Below are positions 11,501 to 20,858 of a stretch of 64,000 nt of DNA, in pieces; within the stretch, counting starts at the first letter, position 1; each line of letters begins with the position of its first letter. The stretch is from Cristatella mucedo. Its lineage: Eukaryota > Bryozoa > Phylactolaemata > Cristatellidae. The translations under genes and the position numbers were made by a program. The stretch is taken from assembly GCA_009760855.2 (NCBI GenBank), contig WPIO01000021.1, forward strand, positions 5,262,001 through 5,326,000, given 5' to 3'. The notes below the pieces were generated by a model. That model ran no database searches. It worked only from the letters and a program-made list of their open reading frames with translations, and was not told the DNA's origin.

Positions 11501-12053
11501 TACATGCGTCTCTCTGAGGTGAGATTGCTGTTTCGGTTGCTGCAGCTGCTGCCGTGCCTAAATCGCTCTGCTTCCTGTCGATGGGGGGGGGGGTAGTAGT
11601 CTGAGAACTTGGAGAAGCACCTTTGAGAAAGGATTTTGTCACTTGCATGCCGTCCATAAGTTTGCCCCGGTGAGTGTATTCCGTCGATCGCCGTCGATCG
11701 TCGTAGGTGCGACGGAACTTTAGAATGTCGATCACCCTTCCTGACCATGCGTGGAAACAGTTCCGAGACGCGCTCAACGAGTGCATTGCTGAGAATGAGA
11801 CCCCTGAGGCGGTGGTACAGAGCAGCAGCGGAAGTCCGACCGAGGGTGCCGGTGACGGCAGCAAAGCATCGAATGCCAGCCCGGAGCAAAAAGAGGAACA
11901 ACAGTGAAAACAACGCTCGCCCATTCACAATCGCAGGACCCAGCCCAGATTGGCCACTGCCCTGCTAGGCTGCCGACTCAACTTTTGCAGCCATGTGCCG
12001 AGCTCGTATGTTTGCTTGCTGACCAAGCAGATATGAGTGCATAGAGTAATAAA
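2612..12053 (+). CDS. Pur-alpha/beta-type single-stranded nucleic-acid binding protein, whole gene
   Basis: Six coding exons are proposed: 2612-2660 (tentative), 7130-7233, 9416-9518, 11014-11141, 11267-11518 and 11707-11907. They give 837 nt, or 278 aa plus stop, and all junction phases agree. Three PUR repeats are visible: repeat I with [20 protein letters not shown], repeat II with [17 protein letters not shown] and repeat III with [20 protein letters not shown]. Each is followed by the amphipathic helix half, for example [10 protein letters not shown] and [11 protein letters not shown]. Pur proteins bind purine-rich single-stranded DNA and RNA and act in transcription, replication and mRNA transport; repeats I and II pack together and repeat III mediates dimerisation. 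The [21 protein letters not shown] segment is nearer to the fly protein than to vertebrate ones. The Ser/Glu/Gln-rich tail after repeat III is short and divergent. Alpha and beta paralogues cannot be separated here, so no symbol is given. Confidence 0.93.
2757..2801. repeat. 45-nt near-perfect palindrome
   Basis: Two 16-bp arms, 'gcagcagctgagaccg' and 'cggtctcagctgctgc', flank an inner 'cggct-c-agccg' hairpin. Only one T:T mismatch and a one-base loop break the symmetry. It lies about 100 bp after the putative first coding exon of the Pur gene, inside its first intron. Confidence 0.9.
3183..3440 (-). mobile_element. L2-like LINE 3' fragment (family A)
   Basis: A run of 'aataataaca' is followed by 'agcgccctaagagaactaaa' and a degenerate copy of the family A 3' region. 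This is the reverse complement of the LINE tail seen at 28790-28847. It is diverged and 5'-truncated. Confidence 0.6.
4395..4530 (+). repeat. tRNA-derived SINE-like copy
   Basis: The core 'ccacgaccctgaggtcgtgg' (an 8-bp-arm hairpin) is followed by 'ctttgagtcctgcag' and a 'gcccattgcaaccg' block. The same order recurs at 4680-4760 and 37670-37760 and, reversed, at 13855-13965 and 21725-21850. The 'gagtcctgc' part resembles a tRNA B box. The A-box part is degenerate. Confidence 0.55.
4590..4780 (+). repeat. Second tRNA-derived SINE-like segment
   Basis: It contains 'ggtcttgggtttgaacctg', a B-box-like stretch at about 4614. A second related core follows at 4688 ('cacgacgtagcttcgtagctttgagtcctgcag') and leads into 'gcaaagcagtggtgataact'. 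Two partial units appear fused. Confidence 0.45.
4839..4896. repeat. (CT)n microsatellite
   Basis: About 29 uninterrupted CT dinucleotides lie within intron 1 of the Pur gene. Confidence 0.97.
6593..6683. repeat. (TA)n microsatellite
   Basis: About 45 uninterrupted TA units. A second run occupies 6766-6819, with short 'tcctctttcttgctatat' units between them. Open frames across this run encode only repeated Ile/Tyr and are not genes. Confidence 0.97.
6766..6819. repeat. (TA)n microsatellite
   Basis: A TA run of about 27 units, about 310 bases upstream of Pur exon 2. Confidence 0.95.
7130..7233 (+). CDS. Pur gene, coding exon 2 (first PUR repeat, strand half)
   Basis: An acceptor 'attcgacag' precedes 7130 and a donor 'gtaggt' follows 7233. 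The exon encodes the DEEELATK lead-in and the first PUR repeat with FYLDVKQN and RGRFIKMAE. It starts two bases into a codon and ends on a codon boundary. Confidence 0.95.
7600..7900 (-). pseudogene. Decayed Ty3/Gypsy reverse transcriptase fragment
   Basis: On the minus strand, pieces of the Gypsy RT N-terminal region appear in order but in different frames: HNIQL, then [12 protein letters not shown], then [18 protein letters not shown], then [11 protein letters not shown]. In intact elements these read as 'SPWASPvvlvkKkDGs-lRfcvDYRkLNevT'. At least one frameshift separates the WASP and VDYRKL blocks, so the fragment is non-functional. It lies in Pur intron 2. Confidence 0.75.
8520..8602. repeat. 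(GT)n microsatellite, imperfect
   Basis: Interrupted GT/GC dinucleotides lie within Pur intron 2. Frames over it give Cys/Val repeats and are not genes. Confidence 0.95.
9416..9518 (+). CDS. Pur gene, coding exon 3 (first PUR repeat, helix half)
   Basis: After acceptor 'cgcttgtag', the exon encodes [18 protein letters not shown] and then [14 protein letters not shown]. This matches the 'S-x-x-x-x-S-x-x-x-A-x-EFRDxL' part of PUR repeat I. The donor is 'gtacgt' at 9519. It begins on a codon boundary and leaves one base for exon 4. It is short and easily missed because its frame is closed on both sides. Confidence 0.9.
9534..9559. repeat. (GCTA)n tetranucleotide repeat
   Basis: About six 'gcta' units lie just downstream of Pur exon 3. 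Confidence 0.9.
9840..9955 (-). mobile_element. L2-like LINE fragment (family B)
   Basis: The minus-strand reading includes [15 protein letters not shown]. This is the same C-terminal ORF2 segment as LRNVGDRSFSSAGPRLWN in the family B LINE at 38415-41213. It is a small, decayed fragment. Confidence 0.6.
10440..10625 (-). mobile_element. L2-like LINE fragment (family A)
   Basis: The minus strand reads [20 protein letters not shown], matching [18 protein letters not shown] in the family A element at 15021-16566. It is truncated at both ends and lies in Pur intron 3. Confidence 0.7.
11014..11141 (+). CDS. Pur gene, coding exon 4 (second PUR repeat, strand half)
   Basis: Acceptor 'cgtctttcag' precedes 11014; donor 'gtaagc' follows 11141. 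The exon encodes [20 protein letters not shown] and QRGRFLR, the most conserved part of repeat II. The two starting bases complete a Glu codon with exon 3. Confidence 0.95.
11267..11518 (+). CDS. Pur gene, coding exon 5 (repeat II helix half and repeat III start)
   Basis: An 84-codon exon runs from acceptor 'ctgcacag' to donor 'gtgaga'. It encodes [17 protein letters not shown], the helix [13 protein letters not shown], a Glu- and Gly-rich linker, and repeat III with [11 protein letters not shown]. Both ends lie on codon boundaries. Confidence 0.95.
11707..11907 (+). CDS. Pur gene, last coding exon
   Basis: After acceptor 'tcgtcgtag' it encodes [16 protein letters not shown] and [11 protein letters not shown], the end of PUR repeat III. 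A Ser/Gly/Glu/Gln-rich tail of about 35 residues follows to a TGA ending at 11907. Confidence 0.93.
   Translation: MRRNFRMSITLPDHAWKQFRDALNECIAENETPEAVVQSSSGSPTEGAGDGSKASNASPEQKEEQQ
12048..12053 (+). terminator. Poly(A) signal AATAAA of the Pur gene
   Basis: A canonical AATAAA lies 140 bases after the Pur stop codon and is the first one on this strand past the stop. Confidence 0.75.
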
Positions 12054-12494
12054 TGCAAAAGCTCAAACTGAACGGCTCGGTTCCTGTTACTCTGCCTCTG
12101 TCCGTTAAATCGGAGCACTTCTGCTGTTTATATTATGCTGTGCGTAGTGCTGTCTAGCAAAGGCGAGCGTGTCTCGTTCAGCTGCTCTTTTGCATTAAGA
12201 TTGTGCGTATAGCCAGATGGTGCTGAGAGTGCTAACCACGATCTCATTGCTTACATACCGGTTTGGTGGCTACGCTAGTTTAGGGCAGTTTGTTTGTTTA
12301 ATGTCGTCCAAGCTACAAAGATCGCACTTCTTAGGTAGGGAACCATACTCAGTTGAACATGGCTGGCACTAAAGATGGCAAACGAATATTATTGCTGCCG
12401 ACAAATTTGTACAGTCTACAGCTTTCTGTCTGCCATCTCAAAAGAAATTTGTGGAAAAGCTTAACCGAATTAGGAAATAAAGTAACGGTGAACT

Positions 12495-13827
12495 TGTAGC
12501 GCCCTGCTGGCTTTGGCTGAATTTTAGCGCGAACAAGAGCTGTTCGGCGGCGGGCTAGAGCCCCTTTGTCCTGGAGCAGTGAGCCAGAGAGGAGCGTCAG
12601 TGCGGTTAGAGAGGAAGCGCTTAGGAGCAGGCCAGGAAGCTCGGAGACGAGCAGCGGCCGTTCGGCCTTTAGAATTGGTCCGATACTCGCGGAAGCTGCT
12701 GATAGATGTTGGCTGGCCTGTCAACCCCCGCCTTCCCTCTTCCCAAGAAAGAAGCGTCTGGAACCCATTCGCCATTCAAGCTGGATGGAGGTGCCCTGCC
12801 AGTGGCCTGGGAACGGTAGTCATTCCTTTCCGTAATGGGCCAAGGTGTCCGGGCCCAATACCACTAAGCTCTTGCCCCATTGTCTCAGCCAAGTATTTCA
12901 GAGTCGAGCGACGCTCGCTCTGGGTCTTTTGCCTCGTGTCTTTTGGTCTTTGGTCCGGCTCTGCGCCTCGACGCCGTCGGGCACTCGTTTCTCTAAAAAG
13001 CGAGGGAGGAGGGCGGGCTGTCCGCCGACGATGGACGGAACAGGACGAGACAGCTCTAGGAGGATTCGGTGGAACCCCACCGAACACGGTCGTATCGCGC
13101 CCGAGCTGGCATTTTGTGTGTTCTTTCGTGTTTTGTGTTTCTTTTGTGTCGTGTGTGTGCGCTAGCACGTGCTCTCGGCATAGGGATTTGCCGGCGCGAG
13201 CTAGGCGTAGTTGGCGTGTGTGGAGCTCTAGTTCACCGGGTAGGGTTTAGGCTCCGGGTCGCGCTTCAGTGTGGAGAAGTATTTCCTCCGCAGGAGTGCT
13301 TGAGTTGGCGTGTGTGGAGTATTCCGGTCGCACTGGTGGAAACCGAGTTCTAGTTCACCGGGTAGGGTTTAGACTCCGGTTCGCACTTCAGTGTGGAGAA
13401 GTACTCCCTCCGCTCGAGTGTTTAAGTTGGCGTGTTTGGGGTATTCCCTCGGCACAGGTGGGAACGGATTCCTAGTTCACCGGTTAGGGTTTAGGGTCCG
13501 GGTCGCGCTTAGTGTAGAGGAGTATTCCCTCCGCAAGAGTGTTGAACGTGCGAGGAGTGTGGAGATAAAGCTGAACTAGACGCGCAGCGACTTTGTGCGC
13601 TTGCGAATAAGGTTCAGTAAAATCCCCAATTTGTGTGTCTTGCTTCCAATTCACGCCGCGGACTCACGACCCCCTTTAGTAACGGTAAGCAGGTCAGCGC
13701 CAGAAACGCTCGTTTCGTGGCGGCCAGCTTATTGCGCGGAGTCGCGCACCGAACGGCATTAGGCGATAGGCTACGCCGCTAGGTAAGCGGCAGGTCAAGC
13801 TTACCCCGCCGAGCCTTCGGCGTTACA
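12495..13827 (+). mobile_element. Solo LTR, 1333 bp, with 4-bp target duplication
   Basis: The element begins TGTAGCGCC and ends GGCGTTACA, giving TG...CA termini that are inverted repeats matching at 8 of 9 bases. It is flanked by AACT at 12491-12494 and 13828-13831. It is GC- and CpG-rich, unlike its flanks, and holds 122-bp repeats. An AATAAG and GTAAAAT cluster near 13604-13622 could be the R/U5 polyadenylation region, which suggests plus orientation. No second LTR or internal region is adjacent, so it is best read as a recombination product of a full LTR retrotransposon. Open frames inside it have no family motifs. Confidence 0.8.
13205..13565 (+). repeat. 122-bp tandem repeats inside the solo LTR
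   Basis: The anchor 'gttcaccggg' or its variant occurs at 13231, 13353 and 13475, exactly 122 bases apart. Each unit carries a 'tagggtttag' motif, a 'cgggtcgcgctt' block and 'tgtggagaagta'. An upstream partial unit begins near 13205. Confidence 0.92.
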
Positions 13828-13849
13828 AACTGATTTAACAGATTCTTGT

Positions 13850-13968
13850 AAATAGCAGCAGAAGAGGCTTAACGGCTATCACTACCACTTGCAGTGGGCA
13901 ATTAAGAATTACCGACAGCAGGACTCAAAACTTGCGACTTTGGTCGTTAGGTGCACATATCTTACCCC
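13850..13968 (-). repeat. tRNA-derived SINE, reverse copy
   Basis: It reads 'ggcttaacggctatcactac', then 'cacttgcagtgggcaat', then 'gcaggactcaaaacttgcga'. This is the reverse complement of the SINE core found at 4395-4530 and 37655-37795. Confidence 0.6.
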
Positions 13969-14489
13969 TGACCTTAATAATCGTATGAGCATGGACTTGT
14001 GCAGTACAGTACCACCAGCCTATTGGGCAGGTAGCTGCTTTTCCAGCACAAGGATTAAGTGTTGCATTTTCATGAGGAAACCACAACAGCTACTGCTTGC
14101 CCTAATGCACAGAAAGCTAAGGCCCTGTAACCTTCTTAAGGGTAACCTACCCTTGTAATAGGCTTGGTTTGCTAGCTAGATAGTTGGTCCAGAGTCCAGC
14201 ACAATCATGTGACACGTTGCGATTACATTGAGTTCTTCGTGGTATATTAATAGTAAGTAATACTGCGATGGTACAACAAAATGATGGGTGTCAAAAAAGG
14301 GGAGATGATTTGCTAATCTGCATGTGTAGCTGCAATATGCACATAGCTTAAGCTAAAAAAATGAAATGCTAGAACTTCACATGACTACGAACTTGAATTT
14401 GTTTTTGAAATGGTGGACATAGCATTCCTGCAGCATTCCCACTCTGCACTAAGATCCCATTTGCTGTCGCCTGAAGTGAAGACTGGTGC

Positions 14490-17176
14490 TTCCCCTCTTG
14501 CTGATCTGATTGCCAAGCACAATCTAGGCTTTCACTTCTATGCAGATGACACTCAGTTGTACCTTTGATTTGATCCCTCCCAGCCTTCGAGCACCTCAAA
14601 TTCTCTCTGCTCACTTGCTGCATATATTGATGATATCCACACATGGATGGCAGCAAATTTTCTAAAACTAAACGATGATAAAACTAACTTACTAGTTATG
14701 GGCAAACCCAGCGTGATTCAGAAATTGGAAAGGCTGACGCTCAAAATTGGCTCTGCCAGCATATCTCCTGTTGAATCAGCTCGAAATATAGGTGTCATAT
14801 TCCAAAGTGACCTCTCGTTAGACGACCACACCAGCTCCACAGTCAAATCTGCCTACTTTCAGCTACATAACATGGCTAAAGTTCAGGCTTGTTTAGATAA
14901 GGATACCATGTCTAAGTTGGTCCATGCACTCGTGACATCCCGTCTCGACTTCTGCAACTCACTTCTTACTGGCCTACTGGCGATCAGGCGATTGCAGCTG
15001 GTGCAAAACTCCGCAGCTAGTATAATAATAATAATAATAATAATATTGCACTTGATAAAGCGCCCTCAGAGAACTTAATCTCTTTCTAGGCGCTTTACAT
15101 TTGCTGCAAAGTGATACGCAATAGAATAGTAAGTAAAATCATGCTTGAAAAACAAACAAAATGAATAACATGGTTAGGGGTTACATGCACTGGGTCAGCA
15201 TGCAAATGTGGTTAGTGGCAGCATGAACAGTGTCAGCACGCATAAGCACATCGAGGACGAATCACAAGGACCCACTAAATGCTGTCCTAAATAGGTGTGC
15301 TTTTAAGTTTCTTTTAAATGTGGTCAGGTCAGGGGATGTTCTGATGCAGGTCGGGAGGGAGTTCCAGGCTGTGGGAGCATACGAGCTAAATGCACGGTCT
15401 CCAAAGGATTTAAGGTTTGTACGAGGTATTTCTAGACTGTTGGATTCCGAAAAGCGAGTGGTACGATGCTTTGCCTGATGGGGTAGTATATCTGAAAGAT
15501 AGGCTGGAGCCATAGAATGAAGTGACCTAAAAGTGAGCGACAAAACCTTGAAGTCAATCCGTTGCTTGACTGGTAACCAGTGCAGGTCGGGGAGAAGTGG
15601 AGTAATGTGGCAACTGCGACGCTCACGACAGACAAGCCTAGCTGCAGAGTTTTGCACCAGCTGCAATCGCCTGATCGCACATGCTGGTAGGCCAGTAAGC
15701 AGTGAGTTGCAGAAGTCGAGACGAGATGTCACGAATGCATGGACCAACTTGGGCGTGGTATCCTTATCTAAACAAGCCCTAATTTTAGCAATGTTATGAA
15801 GCTGAAAATAGGCTGATTTGACTGTGGAGCTGATGTGGTCGTCTAACGAGAGGTCGCTTTGGAATATGACACCTAGATTTCGAGCTGATGCAACTGGAGA
15901 TATGCTGGCAGAGCCAATTTTGAAAGTCAGCCTTTCCAATTTCTGAATCACGCTGGGTTTGCCCATAACTAGTAAGTTAGTTTTATCATCGTTTAGTTTT
16001 AGAAAATTTGCTGCCATCCATGATCGGATGTCATCAATGCATGCAGCAAGTGAGTTGAGAGAATTTGAGGTGCTCGAAGGCTCGGAGGGATCAAAGCAAA
16101 GGTACAACTGAGTGTCATCCGCATAGAAGTGAAAGCCTAGATTGTGCTTGGCAATCACATCAGCGAGAGGGAGAGTATAAACGGTGAAAAGGACCGGACC
16201 TAGCACAGAGCCCTGAGGTACTCCATATTTTAGAGGTACTTCAGATGATCTTTGTCCATTCACGTCAATACTCTGGAGTCTCCCACTGAGATAGGACCTG
16301 AACCACTGCAGAGCAGTGCCAGTGATGCCCAGGCGAGATGAGAGGCGCTCTAGAAGTACTTTGTGATCGATGGTATCAAAAGCTGCCGAAAGATCGAGCA
16401 AAACAAGAAGAGACACTCTACCCATGTCTGCATTCCTAAGTAGGTCGTTGTATACCCGAAGCAATGCTGACTCTGTGGAGTGATTAGCTCTAAAGCCAGA
16501 CTGGAACTTACTAGCAAGGTGTGAGGTTTCGATATACGAGTTCAGCTGGTCTGCCACGACCCGTTCCAGCTAGGCTTGTCTGTTGTGAGCGTCGCAGTTG
16601 CCACATCACACCACTTCTCGCCGACCTGCACTGGCTACGAGTCAAGCAACGGATTAACTTCAAGGTTTTGTCGCTCACTTTTAGGTCACTTCATTCTATG
16701 GCTCCAGCCTATCTCTCAGATCTACTACCCACCAGGCCAAGCATCGTACCTCCCGCTTTTTGCAATCCAACAGTCTACAAATACCACGTACAAACCTCAA
16801 ATCCTTTGGAGACCGTGCATTTAGTTCGTATGCTCCCAAAGCCTGCAACTCGCTCCTGGCTTGCGTCAGAACATCCCCTGACTTGAACACATTTAAAAAG
16901 AACTTAAAACACACCTATTTAGGACAGCATTTAGTGGGTCCCTGTGATTCGTCCTTCATGTGCTTAAGCGTGCTGGCACTGTGCATGCTGCCACTAACCA
17001 CATTTGCATGCTGACCCTGTGCATCTCACCCCTAACCATGTTATTCATGTTGTTTATCAAGCATGATATTACTCACCATTCAATTGCATTTCCCTTTGCA
17101 GCAAATGTAAAGCACCTAGAAAGAGATTGAGTTCTCTGAGGGTGCTTTATCAAGTGCATTATTATTATTATTATTC
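14490..17176 (+). mobile_element. L2-like LINE (family A), interrupted by a nested copy
   Basis: Two plus-strand halves, 14490-15020 and 16574-17176, join to one 5'-truncated LINE. The first half encodes [12 protein letters not shown], the RT active-site motif, through LVQNSAA. The second half continues with LHWLRVKQRINFKVLSLTF and the C-terminal region, then the 3' hairpin and an (ATT)n tail at 17158-17176. The first half has a premature stop two residues after ADDTQLYL, so the copy is dead. L2 elements are non-LTR retrotransposons that copy themselves by target-primed reverse transcription. Confidence 0.9.
15021..16566 (-). mobile_element. L2-like LINE (family A) nested in another family A copy
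   Basis: This is a 5'-truncated minus-strand copy whose (ATT)n tail lies at 15021-15047. Its open frame (16557 to 15262, 431 aa) carries RT motifs: LLVLLDLSAAFDTIDH, the YGVPQGSVLGP block, [12 protein letters not shown] with the catalytic Asp pair, and WMAANFLKLNDDKTNLLVMG. The first RT motifs and the endonuclease are missing. CAGCTAG occurs on both sides (15014-15020 and 16567-16573), a 7-bp target-site duplication. The open frame is unbroken, so the insertion looks younger than its host copy. Confidence 0.93.
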
Positions 17177-17659
17177 CCCACTTCTAATTAGACCAATCTT
17201 AGTCGGCCTTTTGGAAAGTTGCCCAAGTAGGAACAACCGGAAGTCGTGTTGCACCTGCTTTTGGTAAGTGATGGACATGCATAAATAGCGTGACCCGACA
17301 AAATAGCCTGCATACAAAACAGCCCAAGAAGAAATACCCCTGTTAAATAGCTCGATAAAGTTTATTCCTTTGGAGTACGTATACTAAAAAATAACTAATA
17401 TGTAATGATTACGTAATGAATAACCAATAAATATTAAATGAATCGGTAAAGTAAAAAAACTTTTTTCTTTGTGTAAAATTTCATCTAGATTTTGAGTCAA
17501 AAATGTAAATATAATTTAAGATCAATATTTTGTTATCATTTGAATCACAATCTAGATTGGCAGATGTGCGTTCCACAGAGGTAATCCATAAGACACTCAA
17601 TGTCATCATAGGTTGGAACAAGAGTTTGAAGATGCCATTTGACCTGCACGTATTTCGCC

Positions 17660-18350
17660 TTCTACTGCTTGCTGGTCTTCCGGCCTGGGCAGTCGTGCGC
17701 TTACAGTTGGTGCAAAACTTCGGGTAGGCTTGTCTGTCTTCAGATTCGCAGTTGTCACATCGCAACACTTCTTGCTGACCCGAACTGGCTCCCCGTCAAG
17801 CAATGTATCGACTTGAAGGTTGTCACTCACTTGTCCCTTCATTATTTGGTACTTCATTCTCACTTGTAGGTTCCTTCATGCCAGTCTCTCTATCAGATCT
17901 ACTCCCCAACCACGCAAAGCTTCGTATCACCCCCTTTTCGGAATCTAATCGTTTAACTATACCTCGTACGTACCTTAAATCCTTTGGAGGCCGTGCTTTT
18001 AGTTCGTATACTCTCAAAGCCTAGAACTCACCCGACTTTCGTCACGACATCCCCTGACTTGACGACATTTAAAATGAAGCTAAAACGTATCTTTTTATCA
18101 CATCTTTTAGCGGGTCCTTATGATTTTTCCTTTGTGTGCTTACTGGTGCTGACATTGTACATGCTGCCACTAACCATATTTGCATGCTGATCCTGTGCAT
18201 GACACCTCTAACCATAATGTCTGATGTCTTTGAGCATGCTACCAATAACCATTCGGTCTTGCTTCCTTTGCAGCAAATTTGAAGTGCCTAGAAAGAGATT
18301 GAGTTCTCTGGGAGAGCTACAACAAATGTATTATTATTATTATTATTACT
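17660..18350 (+). mobile_element. L2-like LINE 3' part (family A), diverged
   Basis: It contains the LVQNFG / 'taggcttgtctgtc' block, then LADPNWLPVKQCIDLKV, then 'ccttaaatcctttggaggccgtgcttttagttcg', and ends with the hairpin and an (ATT)n tail near 18330. Frame breaks are present throughout. Confidence 0.85.
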
Positions 18351-18892
18351 AATATTATTCTGCTTCTGAAAAATATATTATTATTGTTATGCAATGGGGC
18401 AACGATCTCACAAGTACTAAAATCTCGGCGTCACTGGTCAGCCGCTGTTTTCGTAACGGAGAATCCCTAGCATGGTACATCTCGGCTAGCCGCGGGCGCC
18501 CGCTCACCGGTGGGGGGTCTACGAACGAATACGATACGAACAACGGGCAACAGGGAACGCGGAATACGCAAGCCATTACAACGAGCGTGCTTATTTCCAG
18601 CCTTGCTCGAGCATTGGGCCCGCATTGCGTTGCGTGAGACCGCATCGTCGGCGAACGCCCGACACTCATCCGGATGTGTAACTAGGCGCGACTTCCGGCC
18701 AGCGTCAGGTCTTCAAAAGCCATGGTTACGTGGCGTCGTCGCATATCCAGGCACGCCTACGCATCGGGCCTCAGCCCGGCAGTTGACCCTTATCACATTG
18801 CAGCCGTCCCGCCAACCAAACTTAGCCTGAGTACTTTTATATCAAGGCTTCGCACAATAATATTATTCTTGTATTCAATATTCTTATATTCA

Positions 18893-20556
18893 ACCTTAAA
18901 TATATGGCAATATGAAATTCCAAAATATAGTATATTGCAATATTCTATGCCACCGATGCAATATATTGCACATCTTACACATCACATGTTGCAATTTATT
19001 GTCTGTGATTTTACAAATCCTCTTCATATTCTTCTTCGCTCTCTTCGTTAGCTGTCTCTCAGAGTCATTTTCATTCACTACCAAGGCGACCAGAGCTAAA
19101 TTCCACAGTAACTTGTTTTGATTCAGAGAAAGCAGCACCTCCAAGGTTCTGGGTTGCAAACTACGACGTTGAGGACAGAACACTCGCTTTGCCATGGAGA
19201 AAAGTCTCTCCACCTCATATGATGTTGGAAGCAAGAAGCGCGTGTTGATGTACTTGCTGCATGCTTTCTTCTCTTCAACACACTGTCGCCTGGGTGCTCG
19301 CTCAGCAAAAGACAATTGAGTGTAATCATCTGCAGCTTCTTTCGAGTCCTGAGCTGCAGGTAGCAACAATTGTTCGATATCACATTCTTCATGAATTGTA
19401 ACAGTGTTCTCCTTGTTTGCTCCTATCTTGATGACGGCCGTTTCCAAATCTTTGCTGTGGATGATATCCGCATCGTTGCCAAGATAGTGGTCGAAGGCAA
19501 ACTCTGGATCCGAGTAATTGATCGATCAGAATAAAACATCCGATTCTTTCAACGACGTGTCGCGTCGATGCAGCGCTACCGTAACAGATTTGAAATCGGC
19601 CAATGCTTGTTTGCGATCCCGAATATTCCTTTTCTGCCCAGCTGTAGGAACAGGGTTCATTATTTCATCGTCTGCTTCATCAAGATTTGGAAGGAGTCTT
19701 TCGAAGCACCGAAACATATCTGGAACGCCTGTCCAGCGGGTGACGTTTCGCTTGACTGGGCGCAACAATATCATCAAGCGAAATCGACCTGACTGATTGA
19801 GTGTTGACAACTTGGACATGAGCTTCCCAATCAACTCCGATTCAGTTGCGAGGAATCTGCTTATGTATGCCTCAACAGCCAAATTAAAACGGTGACTGCG
19901 GCGTCCCAGAAGCAGCACACCAGGAAGGTCCGCTCGCTGTTGCCTTGTTGGTTGAGCAGTTGTCCCAATTAAACAGAAAAGGAGGTCGAGAGATAAGGAG
20001 TACCACGGAAGTGTCGATTTGATAAAATTCCCACGGTTCTCGGCAATAAAAATTCTTCTCGTCAAGGAGATGTGCGAAGGCCTACAGATGAATTTCAGGA
20101 TCAGCAGCATGTTCCTTGCCAGAGTAGACGATAAAAAGACCAATAAAGTGCGTTGAATCCTCAGACCAACCATCAAACACAAGAGCGAAAGTGGTAGCAG
20201 TAGCGACCTTGACAGCTATGTTTTTTCCACCGCCTCCACCAGTTTGAACATATATTTCTTGAGTGTTTTGACAGATCGGTTGCAGTTTCGTAATGCTTCG
20301 GGTGAGCTCTTTTTCGCTAAAGATCAATTCGAGCTCATCAGCTCATCCATGACGATCCATTCCAGCCATTCGAATACATTGGTTGATGGACTATCAAGCA
20401 CGTACTCCAAGGTGGTCTTCCAGATACCGATTGTCCAATTTCGGTCGTGACACTTGCTGTTACGGATTTGCCGCCTCCGTGTGATTGCGTCACCAAGTGA
20501 AACATCTCTAGATTATTCGGATGCTTCTGCTTGATGTGGGATATCAAACTCATGTA
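18893..20556 (-). pseudogene. hAT transposase, disrupted
   Basis: Minus-strand pieces read in order: a BED-finger-like end SLISHIKQKHPNN (from 20553), then FALVFDGWSEDSTHFIGLFI (frame ending at 20082), then the conserved RNVTRWTGVPDMFRCF block (frame 20182-19526), and finally the hATC dimerisation region FLLPTSYEVERLFSMAKRVF with RTLEVLLSLNQNKLLWN (frame 19447-18896). The last two pieces are in the same frame, separated only by a TGA at 19526-19528. The earlier pieces are in different frames. hAT transposases cut and paste by a DDE mechanism; this copy cannot make a full protein unless the breaks are assembly errors. Confidence 0.9.
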
Positions 20557-20714
20557 GCCGAGCTTTTAAATGTTTTGTTTTCGAACAGTTCCACAAGTGC
20601 ATTTCCTTGTATTGGCTTAGTAACCAACAGGATTCTTGCCAAAGTAAAGCTGACAGACTGTGTTGTTGTCAGGTGGGACTGGAAGACGAATTTGAGCTCG
20701 ACGTCAAAGTTGGC

Positions 20715-20858
20715 GACCTCTGAGACAAAAAGTGGCGCCACCACGATTGTACACGATTGTGTACAGTTGCGATTGGTTAAAAATGGACCTCTGAGACAAA
20801 AAGTGGCGCCACCACGATTGTGCACTTGGACAGTTGTGAGTGGTTAAAAATGGTTTCT
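20715..20858. repeat. 71-bp tandem duplication inside the hAT element
   Basis: Two units start at 20715 and 20786. Both begin 'gacctctgagacaaaaagtg' followed by 'gcgccaccacgattg', and both end 'ggttaaaaatgg'. They lie between the transposase start and the right-hand terminal repeat. Confidence 0.9.

Noticed and set aside
12579-13250. 223-codon plus-strand open frame
   Set aside because: It lies wholly inside the solo LTR, where GC-rich sequence lowers stop frequency; no gag or pol motif is present.
15262-16557. Host gene for a reverse transcriptase
   Set aside because: The frame is open and long, but it is the coding part of a LINE with a tail, hairpin and target duplication, and lacks its 5' part.
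14490-17176. Twin-priming inversion as explanation for the opposite-strand L2 pieces
   Set aside because: Both orientations have their own (ATT)n tail and a 7-bp duplication borders the inner copy, so a nested insertion fits better.
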